Program-made: the position numbers and the translations under genes
The notes under the pieces: model-generated
What the model was told of the DNA's origin: nothing
The model's input: only the letters and a program-made list of their open reading frames with translations
Databases searched by the model: none
Shown here: piece after piece, positions 6,970-12,777 of the stretch
Position numbering within the stretch: position 1 is the stretch's first letter
Layout of the letters: every line of letters starts with the position of its first letter
Source: Butyrivibrio sp.
GTDB taxonomy: Bacteria > Bacillota_A > Clostridia > Lachnospirales > Lachnospiraceae
Direction of reading: 5' to 3'
Length of the DNA stretch: 12,777 nt
NCBI GenBank assembly: GCA_024690635.1
Contig: JAILOW010000165.1
Location: forward strand, 1-12,777

Positions 6970-7988
6970 TTGGATTTTTCCTTATTTCCAAAAATAAATC
7001 TGTCTATTAGTTTTTTCACCACAACGGAAAATGTAATGGCAATGGCCAGAACAAGTATCTCCGTAATGAAATAATTTACATAATCGTTTGATGTAAGCCT
7101 TAAAAGATGCAGCTTTTCAAGTATCCTGAAGGCAAGCATATGTGAAAGATACACTTCAAAACTAATGCCTCCTAAAAAGGCCGTAAATCTGTTATTTAGG
7201 ATGTTTTTGCCCTCAAGTGAGATTGCAAGGCAAAGAGCCGATGCTCCGAATATCAGCATAAATATCGTAAAGTAACCGACTGTATAAATAAGGCAGGGGG
7301 ATACGATCATAAGGATCAGCGAAACCCATTTAACATAAGGCCTTTCTTTTATCCGGTCACGGTACAGATAGATGATTCCTCCGGCCATGAAAAAGACAAG
7401 GCAGTAAAGCATGTTATGCCTTTCAAGTTCAAAGTAATATCTGCATATGAGATGGAGCACATAAGAAAAGCCAAGAACAAACCAGGCTCTTTTCTTATCA
7501 GATAAAAGAACGCAGAAAAACGGGAAGATAAAATAGAAAACAAAAACGACACCCAAAAACCAGGCTACGCCTATTACATTAAACTGAACTTCCGGAATGA
7601 AGCCCAAGCCCAAAGATGCGTTTACTATGGTTTCGTATACTTTTCCAAGTTCCGGTCCCGATGCAATGTCCAAAAGGCAAAGTATCAGAAAGAACGGAAG
7701 TATCCTTTTATATCTTTTTCCATAGAAATCCGCCAAATCGATGTTCCCGGATAAAACTTTCTCAAAATATCCGCAGCACATTCCGAATGCGCTGATGGTC
7801 ATAAACAGGAAAACGAAATTCGTAAAGGAAGGTATAAACCTTTTAAAAACAAAACCCTCCAGTTCAAAGTCCAGATTAACAAGGACATGCATCATAGTTA
7901 TGCCGATACATGCAAATGTCCTTAAACCGTTTATTGAATCATATCTTTTACTGCTCCCGGCCATTTTTCCCTCGCTCACTTTTTTCAT
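6966..7988 (-). CDS. Acyltransferase family 3 membrane protein (OafA/YrhL-like)
   Basis: 340 residues with about ten membrane helices and no extracellular SGNH domain. The N-terminus has INGLRTFACIGITMMH with R23 and H34, the arginine and histidine expected in the first helix of this family. FLFMTISAFGM (60-70) takes the place of the family's F-F-ISGF element, followed by YGKRYKRILP with an RxxR (R92, R95), and AWFLGVVFVFYFIFP (142-156). These proteins move acyl groups, most often acetyl, onto sugars at or across the membrane, so O-acetylation of the repeat unit is the likeliest role; other acyl groups are possible. It begins 3 bases after the preceding glycosyltransferase stop, but no good ribosome binding site precedes that ATG. 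A second ATG at codon 9 (7964) has GAGGG 4 bases upstream, so the true start may be there. Confidence 0.85.
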   Translation of the reverse strand: MKKVSEGKMAGSSKRYDSINGLRTFACIGITMMHVLVNLDFELEGFVFKRFIPSFTNFVFLFMTISAFGMCCGYFEKVLSGNIDLADFYGKRYKRILPFFLILCLLDIASGPELGKVYETIVNASLGLGFIPEVQFNVIGVAWFLGVVFVFYFIFPFFCVLLSDKKRAWFVLGFSYVLHLICRYYFELERHNMLYCLVFFMAGGIIYLYRDRIKERPYVKWVSLILMIVSPCLIYTVGYFTIFMLIFGASALCLAISLEGKNILNNRFTAFLGGISFEVYLSHMLAFRILEKLHLLRLTSNDYVNYFITEILVLAIAITFSVVVKKLIDRFIFGNKEKSK

Positions 7989-7991
7989 ATA

Positions 7992-9143
7992 TCAGATATT
8001 ATCTATTCTCTCCACATTAAGGATAGCGTCGATATAAAGTCTTGCACTGGCGCCCGTCACCTTGTCCCAGTTAAATCTCCTAAAGCAATAGTCTATGATC
8101 TCCTCTTTATTATGGAATGCATCGGGCCTTGATATGGCATCCGTAAGCCTGTGACGAAGATCTTCCACATCACCGCTTTTAAAATACCAGGCAAATTCCT
8201 GGCAGGCCTCGGTGTTTTCCGGAATATCACTGGCAAGACATCTAAGGCCAAAGCTCATGGCTTCCAAAAGACTTATGGGCATGCCCTCTACGTCACTAGG
8301 AAGAACATAGAGATATGCATTGGTATAAAGCTCAGACAAAAGCTCGCCCTGAACAAATCCGGTTAAGATAACGCGTTCATCTTTTTCCGCCATCTCTTTT
8401 ATCAGTTCAACATATTCATCGGAGTGGCTGGTACCGCCTGCGATAACAAGCTTCATATCCGTATCAATGCCTGCAAAGGCTTCAAGAAGATATGTGATTC
8501 CCTTTTCGGGAACAAGCCTTCCAAGGTAAAGAATATATTTTTCTTTTTCAAGTTCAAAGGCCTTGGTGATGATATCAGGATCTCTAAACTCTGTTCTGGA
8601 AACACCGTTTTGAATATAGATGGTATCCCTGTTGTAGGTCTCTTTAAAATACTGCTGAACGTGCTCTGAAAGAACTATGACTTCGTCCGCGTACTTGGCT
8701 GCGGTTCTTTCGCCCATTTTCAGAACTCTTGTGGCAAGTCCTCCCCATTTGGATCTCTGCCAGTCAAGTCCGTGAATTGTGGCAATGGTTCTGATCCCGA
8801 AAATATGCGGAATTATCAGCATAAGGCAAGGGCCTTCCGCATGGTAATGGATCACGTCGTAATTACCCAAAAGAGCAAAAATAGTGGCAATAAAAGAGTA
8901 CACCAGGGCATTCATAGCCTTGTTGTCCGGTGTGGGAACTCTGACTATCCTGATCCCTTTATATTCAGTTAGCTTGTGGGCTTCCAGATCCGCATCCTTG
9001 TCGGAGACATGCCGTCCCTGCCTGTTATATACAGTAACGCTATGTCCCATCTGTACCAGACGGGTAGAGAGTTCTTCAACTACGATCTCGATTCCGCCTT
9101 CCCTGGAAGGAATCCTTTTATGCCCTATCATGGCTATCTTCAT
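7992..9143 (-). CDS. Glycosyltransferase family 4 protein with DUF1972-type N-terminus
   Basis: 383 residues. The N-terminal half opens with IGHKRIPSREGGIE and a VEELS helix, the pattern of DUF1972/rhamnosyltransferase-like GT4 enzymes; YHAEGP (100-105) and TIHGLDWQR (122-130) follow. The C-terminal half binds the nucleotide sugar: YLGRLVPEKG (206-215), VIAGG (233-237), and EGMPISLLE with the EX7E glutamates E286 and E294. It probably adds the second sugar, to the unit begun by the initiating transferase 21 bases upstream, since it is the next gene in the operon; this order is an inference. AAAGGA lies 9 bases before the ATG. Donor sugar and linkage are not evident. Some relatives are named as rhamnosyltransferases, but the sequence alone does not allow that name here. 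Confidence 0.88.
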   Translation of the reverse strand: MKIAMIGHKRIPSREGGIEIVVEELSTRLVQMGHSVTVYNRQGRHVSDKDADLEAHKLTEYKGIRIVRVPTPDNKAMNALVYSFIATIFALLGNYDVIHYHAEGPCLMLIIPHIFGIRTIATIHGLDWQRSKWGGLATRVLKMGERTAAKYADEVIVLSEHVQQYFKETYNRDTIYIQNGVSRTEFRDPDIITKAFELEKEKYILYLGRLVPEKGITYLLEAFAGIDTDMKLVIAGGTSHSDEYVELIKEMAEKDERVILTGFVQGELLSELYTNAYLYVLPSDVEGMPISLLEAMSFGLRCLASDIPENTEACQEFAWYFKSGDVEDLRHRLTDAISRPDAFHNKEEIIDYCFRRFNWDKVTGASARLYIDAILNVERIDNI

Positions 9144-9164
9144 GCTGTAATTTCCTTTGGCATA

Positions 9165-10562
9165 TCAGTATGAGTTCTTCCTCTTTAGTACCTCTGCAAC
9201 TGTTCTGGCCAGGATCTTTGCATCCAGCCAGATACTCCATTCATCAATATATTTGATATCAAGCTCAACAACATCGTCAAAGTTGGTTATAGAGCTCCTC
9301 CCGTGAGTCTGCCACATTCCGGTTATGCCGGGCTTGATACTTATACGTCTCCACTGCTTGGCTGTATATTTCTCGACCTCATCTATTGTGGGTGGTCTCG
9401 TTCCCACAACAGCCATAGAGCCCGCCAGCACGTTAAAAAACTGCGGAAGCTCATCGATACTGGTCCTTCTGATAAAGCGACCCACTCTGGTAACTCTCGG
9501 ATCATCCTTTATCTTGAACATCATGCCGTCCTTGACCTCGTTTTTTTCCTCAAGGTAGGCTCTCATCCTTTCAGCATTAACATGCATGCTCCTAAACTTC
9601 CAGATCTTAAAATGCCTTCCGTTTTTGCCAACTCTCACCTGCTTGAAAAGAACAGGTCCGGGAGAATCTATCTTGATGGCAATGGCTGTTATAAGCATGA
9701 TGGGTGAAGTCAATATGATCATAAAAAGAGAAAATACCAGGTCGAAGAGTCTTTTCATAACCCTCTCCGAAGTATTCATGATGATGGTATGGAAGGTGTA
9801 AAGAGGATATGTTCCTATGCTGGATATGTAGGAAAAAGCCTTCCTTCTTCTGAAGGTATCGATGACGATCCTGCAGGTTACGCCCATCTCAATGCATTTA
9901 TCCACGTAGGTCTGCAAAAACTGGATATCCATGTCACGCTTTTGCAGAATAAAAACCTGATCGATGTTGTATTTTCTGATGACATTTTCAAGGTCGGAGA
10001 GTTTTCCGATGTACTCTATGGCATCATCGTCATCATCAAAGCTGATATATCCGATCTCGTTCACCATAAGAGATGTCTTTGCCAGGAAATATCTGAACTT
10101 GTTGTAGGAATCCTTGCTGCCCACATAGAGAATCCTCGGGATATGCTTTCTCATGACGATCCTGTCTATGATGTTTTTAAAAAGCATGACATCAAGCCAG
10201 ATATTAAAATAGGAAATACTAAAAAGTCCCAGAACAAACCCTTTTTCAAGATGAATGTCTGAAACAAAGTAAAATAAGACAGCACCGCAAACAGCAGCGA
10301 TCACAAAAGAGAAGGTCTCTCTTCTTAAGATCCTGTCGGTGTAAAAGAAAATGGTATTATTGTAAATATTTGATGATCTGTTAATAAGTAGAAAGATCAG
10401 GATACAAATCAAGTATACAGACATGAACGCACGCCACTCATCAAGTCCGTAGATACTGCTGCCCCATACCCAGTGGGCCAGGAAAAAAGCCGCAAACTGA
10501 AACAGTGCGTCCAGCACAATATGAATTATATCCAGAGATGCCCCTGAATTCGAGCGATTCAT
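9165..10562 (-). CDS. Initiating polyprenyl-phosphate sugar-1-phosphate transferase (WbaP/CpsE-like, polyprenol glycosylphosphotransferase)
   Basis: 465 residues. The layout is that of the large initiating enzymes: about four N-terminal helices (roughly 12-32, 45-61, 84-102, 108-128), a soluble nucleotide-binding-like domain (RILYVGS at 143-149 to about 235), a membrane segment at 273-297, and the bacterial sugar transferase domain. The last holds PGPVLFKQVRVGKNG (301-315), KFRSM (322-326), the catalytic Asp-Glu pair D370/E371 in RTSIDELPQFFNVL, VVGTRPP (385-391) and KPGITGMWQ (410-418). It transfers a hexose-1-phosphate (usually glucose or galactose) from UDP-sugar to undecaprenyl phosphate, the committed first step. 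It is the first gene of the polysaccharide operon, with GGGAG 8 bases before ATG and a candidate promoter upstream. The soluble loop has a run of five aspartates (176-180). The sugar used cannot be told from the sequence. Confidence 0.93.
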   Translation of the reverse strand: MNRSNSGASLDIIHIVLDALFQFAAFFLAHWVWGSSIYGLDEWRAFMSVYLICILIFLLINRSSNIYNNTIFFYTDRILRRETFSFVIAAVCGAVLFYFVSDIHLEKGFVLGLFSISYFNIWLDVMLFKNIIDRIVMRKHIPRILYVGSKDSYNKFRYFLAKTSLMVNEIGYISFDDDDDAIEYIGKLSDLENVIRKYNIDQVFILQKRDMDIQFLQTYVDKCIEMGVTCRIVIDTFRRRKAFSYISSIGTYPLYTFHTIIMNTSERVMKRLFDLVFSLFMIILTSPIMLITAIAIKIDSPGPVLFKQVRVGKNGRHFKIWKFRSMHVNAERMRAYLEEKNEVKDGMMFKIKDDPRVTRVGRFIRRTSIDELPQFFNVLAGSMAVVGTRPPTIDEVEKYTAKQWRRISIKPGITGMWQTHGRSSITNFDDVVELDIKYIDEWSIWLDAKILARTVAEVLKRKNSY

Positions 10563-10570
10563 AAACTACT

Positions 10571-10575
10571 CTCCC
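10571..10575 (-). promoter_or_regulatory. Ribosome binding site of the initiating transferase gene
   Basis: GGGAG on the minus strand, 8 bases before the ATG at 10562-10560. It supports that start, which also gives the expected first membrane helix. Confidence 0.65.
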
Positions 10576-10600
10576 ATTACCTCATAAAAAAACAATCCCC

Positions 10601-10655
10601 ATACCATAAGATGTTTTGTCCCCAAAAACACCTTAATCTGAATAAATATACCATA
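10601..10655. repeat. Pair of 8-base direct repeats in the operon leader
   Basis: TATGGTAT (minus strand; ATACCATA on plus) occurs at 10655-10648 and again at 10608-10601, 47 bases apart. The first copy overlaps the candidate -10 box and the second lies in the leader. The pair could be a regulator site, or chance in AT-rich DNA. Confidence 0.3.
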
Positions 10656-10673
10656 TTTTATGAATCTTTTAAA
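10645..10673 (-). promoter_or_regulatory. Candidate sigma-A promoter of the polysaccharide operon
   Basis: On the minus strand, TTTAAA (10673-10668, 4 of 6 to TTGACA) is followed after exactly 17 bases by TATATT (10650-10645, 5 of 6 to TATAAT). It overlaps the stop codon of the VanZ-like gene and would give a leader of roughly 75 bases before the initiating transferase. The region is AT-rich, so chance matches are likely. No clear terminator separates it from the genes upstream, so read-through from them is also possible. Confidence 0.4.
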
Positions 10674-11217
10674 TATTTTCCCGCACAAAAAAGCTGCCAA
10701 TAACAGAACCCGTCAAGCCTCCGAGAGTATTTGTCACCAGATCAGCCTTCTCAAAGTAGCCTTTTCCCGTAAAAAGCTGCATGCTTTCAATGCAAAAGCT
10801 CGTGGCAAAACAAAGGACTGTTACGAGTAGGATCATAAGGAGTCTGCTTTTTGTTGCCTTTCCCACATGCCTTGAAATAAGGATTCCCCATGGAATAAAA
10901 AGAAGGAAATTAAGTAACACGTACACGGTCTGCCTTGGAGAATAAATCCCGCCAAGGTCAAATCCGTAGCCGTAATTAACGAAAGTGCCGCCTCTGCCCA
11001 CACGCCTTAAGAGTGTCAGCATGAGTATCACACCGGCATACTCTGCCGTAAGGAAAAACAGAATTTTTTTTCCGAAAGTTTTTTTCTTTGAAAGGAGCGC
11101 AAAAATAAAAGTCAAAAGCAGGCATACCGCGGATGTCTTAATAAAAAGCTCCATGTCCACCCCTTCTGTTTCCTGGATCATAACTTCATTAAAAGTTTGA
11201 AGTAGGTTTTCCGGCAT
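10669..11217 (-). CDS. VanZ-like membrane protein
   Basis: Up to 182 residues. From Met-22 on it shows four or five membrane helices and the VanZ family marks: LLNFLLFIPWGIL (105-117), then FCIESMQLFTGKGYFEKADLVTNTLGGLTGS near the end (141-172, given in outline), including the IE-x-x-Q and D-x-x-x-NTLGG elements. VanZ gives low teicoplanin resistance in enterococci, but most relatives have no known job and often sit near cell-surface genes. The frame opens at 11217, 4 bases after the Hpt stop, but only a distant AAAGGA precedes that ATG. Met-22 (11154) has AAGGGG 5 bases upstream and would place the first helix at the very N-terminus, so it is the likelier start. No terminator is seen after the stop, so transcription may continue into the polysaccharide operon. 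Confidence 0.8.
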   Translation of the reverse strand: MPENLLQTFNEVMIQETEGVDMELFIKTSAVCLLLTFIFALLSKKKTFGKKILFFLTAEYAGVILMLTLLRRVGRGGTFVNYGYGFDLGGIYSPRQTVYVLLNFLLFIPWGILISRHVGKATKSRLLMILLVTVLCFATSFCIESMQLFTGKGYFEKADLVTNTLGGLTGSVIGSFFVRENI

Positions 11218-11221
11218 AAAA

Positions 11222-11848
11222 TCACTTTTCCTTTATCAACTGCTCCATTCCGTCCCAGTCAAACATCTTAAGCATGTTTCCAAGTTTTTCGATGTCTGAC
11301 TGCGCTTCTTTTGGAAGCTCGTATCCGTCAAGTTCTAAGAGCACATCCTCTGCTCCGTCGTAGTCCATAGCTGCGATCAGTTCCTTTAGAGCCATGTATG
11401 CATCCTTAAGCTCCAAGTCTCCTATAAGCGGCTTTTTTTCTGCTGCCATCTCGCCAATCTCATCCAATACGGAAAGCCTTTCATTGTAGCTTCTGTAAAG
11501 CTTAAGGAATTCCGGCGTATTGGCACTTATATACTCCCTGTTGCCCTCTTTTCCTGCCATCTCCAGAGAAAGAGCAGTATCTGCAAGCTTGGTGGCGCCA
11601 AAGATCCTTGCCACGCTTTTAACTGCATGTACCTTGATGGTGTAAAATTCTATATTTCCGGTGTTAAGGGCTTCTTCTATCTCACCGGCTTTAAAATCTA
11701 TGGACTTTTTAAAGTTGGTCAAAAACTTAATAAAAAGCTCCGGATTTCCGCAATATGTAACCCCATCTTCGATGGTTATGCCCTGCACATCGGAGAGGAA
11801 TTTAAGAGCTTTTTCACTTGAGTTTTCCTTGTTTTCCAAAGTACCCAT
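11222..11848 (-). CDS. Free-standing histidine phosphotransfer (Hpt) domain protein
   Basis: 208 residues, soluble and mostly helical. The Hpt site is VHAVKSVARIFGA with the phospho-accepting histidine at H74 and K77 after it. GVTYCGNPELFIKFL (29-43) forms the preceding helix region and ADTALSLEMAGK (89-100) the following one. Hpt proteins carry phosphate between receiver domains in multistep phosphorelays. Residues about 145-206 (DAYMALKELIAAMDYDGAE onward) form a second helical stretch of the kind found after the Hpt domain at the end of hybrid histidine kinases, but no kinase or receiver is encoded here, so partners must lie elsewhere. The start overlaps the dus stop as TAATG, with AGGA 8 bases before the ATG, so the two are co-translated. 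A link to control of the polysaccharide genes is possible from position only. Confidence 0.8.
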   Translation of the reverse strand: MGTLENKENSSEKALKFLSDVQGITIEDGVTYCGNPELFIKFLTNFKKSIDFKAGEIEEALNTGNIEFYTIKVHAVKSVARIFGATKLADTALSLEMAGKEGNREYISANTPEFLKLYRSYNERLSVLDEIGEMAAEKKPLIGDLELKDAYMALKELIAAMDYDGAEDVLLELDGYELPKEAQSDIEKLGNMLKMFDWDGMEQLIKEK

Positions 11849-12777
11849 TACCAGTTTCCTTTTGCCAAAAGAGCATTCACAGCTGCTCTGTATTCGCCCT
11901 TGCTTCGGCTCTTTCTGATGGTCTTTATATCCTTTTCGCAGCCCGGGAAATGCTTTTGAAGATATGCCCAGTGCTCCAGCATCTTAAATATCACATTTCT
12001 GTCCTCGGGGATGATCTCCTCGTAGGCGCTGTAGAGCTTTTCCAGATAGGTTTTGAGTTCCTCTTTTGTAAAAGACCTTTCGCCTGAAGGCACTGCTTCA
12101 TTCGCCTCTACGCTCTTTAAAGTCCTTACAAGCCCGGGGTCGTATAAGAGTCCTCTTCCTATCATAACTGCGTCAATGGTGTCTCTACCGATCTCATCAA
12201 GTATCTTTTTGTAGGAATCGATAGAAGTTATATCTCCATTGTAGCAGATATCAGCTTGTCCGCCTGAATTTCTGTAGGTTTTTACTGCCTCTTTAAAACA
12301 GTCCAGCCTTGTACTTCCTTTGTAGAGATCCTCTCTGATCCTGGCGTGGATTATGAGCTCCGTCGCAGGAAAGCCGGCATATATCTCCATGAGGCGTTTT
12401 GATTCCTCCGGATCCTCAAAACCAAGCCTTGTCTTTAATGATACCCTGGGAAAGTCCTCATCCTCTGCTGCCGTAAATATTTCCGAGAGCATATTTTCAA
12501 GAAACTGCGTATCCTGTAAAAGTCCCGATCCCTTGTGCCTGTTTACCACAGTCGGAACAGGACAGCCAAGGTTAAGGTTTACCTCATCATAACCAAGGCT
12601 TTTCAGCTCTTTTGCCGCCCAGATAAAATTCTGTGCATTGCCTGCCATGATCTGGGGTATGGTCTTGTCCGTAAGCTTTTGCACATCCCTCTTTTCCCTG
12701 TTTTTGAAATGATGGGTGTGGGAAGCAGTTAAAAAGGGAGTGAAATATTTATCCACTCCCTGGCCAAAGATCTCTCT
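11848..12777 (-). CDS. dus: tRNA-dihydrouridine synthase, 5' end beyond the window
   Basis: At least 309 codons; the frame is still open at the right edge (…REIFGQG before the GTG at 12756), and conserved family sequence (VDKYFTPF) begins there, so the GTG is internal and the real start lies outside. The enzyme reduces uridine to dihydrouridine in the tRNA D-arm with FMN and NADPH. Seen, numbered from that GTG: PQIMAGN (34-40), NLNLGCPVPTV with the expected catalytic cysteine C65, HKGSGLL, SLKTRLGF, IIHARIREDLYKGS with the FMN-site histidine, CYNGDI and VMIGRGLLYDP. This is a TIM barrel followed by the helical C-terminal tRNA-binding domain (about 225 on). It is complete at the 3' end, where its stop overlaps the Hpt start. 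It is a housekeeping gene and probably marks the conserved flank of the variable polysaccharide locus. Confidence 0.93.
   Translation of the reverse strand, partial: REIFGQGVDKYFTPFLTASHTHHFKNREKRDVQKLTDKTIPQIMAGNAQNFIWAAKELKSLGYDEVNLNLGCPVPTVVNRHKGSGLLQDTQFLENMLSEIFTAAEDEDFPRVSLKTRLGFEDPEESKRLMEIYAGFPATELIIHARIREDLYKGSTRLDCFKEAVKTYRNSGGQADICYNGDITSIDSYKKILDEIGRDTIDAVMIGRGLLYDPGLVRTLKSVEANEAVPSGERSFTKEELKTYLEKLYSAYEEIIPEDRNVIFKMLEHWAYLQKHFPGCEKDIKTIRKSRSKGEYRAAVNALLAKGNW

Noticed and set aside
10589..10617. A possible hairpin (AAAACATC with GATTGTTTT) in the operon leader that might act as a terminator or attenuator
   Set aside because: The stem is AT-rich with a bulge and a long loop, and the T-run is part of the stem itself. 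It is too weak to call.
12754..12756. GTG as the start of the dus gene
   Set aside because: The frame stays open to the window edge and the family needs the N-terminal strand before VDKYFTPF; the start must lie outside.
1..12777. Insertion sequences, tRNA/rRNA genes, CRISPR arrays, attachment sites
   Set aside because: None were seen: no transposase frames, no regular repeat-spacer pattern, no tRNA-like cloverleaf, and the genes are packed with little space left.

Overview
All supported genes lie on the minus strand, so the window reads from high to low coordinates. It is a tightly packed, Wzx/Wzy-type polysaccharide (exopolysaccharide or capsule) biosynthesis operon preceded by three genes with other roles. 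GC looks moderately low (about 40% by eye). Codon use is rich in AGA/AGG, and TGA is used as a stop. The protein styles (free-standing Hpt with a long helical tail, VanZ-like protein, FrhB-like proteins next to pyruvyl transferases) suggest an anaerobic Firmicute of the Lachnospiraceae, possibly Butyrivibrio or a relative. The family is a moderate-confidence guess; the genus is a weak one.

Right end (12777 to 10669): a tRNA-dihydrouridine synthase cut by the window edge, a histidine phosphotransfer (Hpt) protein joined to it by TAATG, and a VanZ-like membrane protein. A 106-base AT-rich gap (10563-10668) follows. It holds no clear terminator, but it contains a plausible sigma-A promoter and a good ribosome binding site for the first polysaccharide gene.

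Polysaccharide operon (10562 to 1): initiating sugar-phosphate transferase, GT4 glycosyltransferase with a DUF1972-type N-terminus, acyltransferase family 3 protein, EpsF-like GT4 glycosyltransferase, pyruvyl transferase A, FrhB-like iron-sulfur flavoprotein A, Wzy polymerase, pyruvyl transferase B, FrhB-like protein B, and the first codons of a probable Wzx flippase that runs off the left edge. Gaps are 0-21 bases and several junctions are ATGA overlaps, so this is very probably one transcript. The expected flow is: the initiating enzyme loads the first sugar phosphate on undecaprenyl phosphate, the glycosyltransferases extend the unit, the acyl- and pyruvyl-type enzymes decorate it, Wzx flips it and Wzy polymerises it. 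No chain-length/kinase genes (Wzz/Wzc-like) are seen here.

The most interesting point is the duplicated two-gene module, pyruvyl transferase followed by FrhB-like reductase, on both sides of wzy. I suggest that each pair adds an enolpyruvyl group from PEP and then reduces it, giving a 1-carboxyethyl (lactyl) ether instead of, or besides, a pyruvate ketal. This is an inference, not shown by the sequence. No gene-free stretch longer than 300 bases exists in the window.
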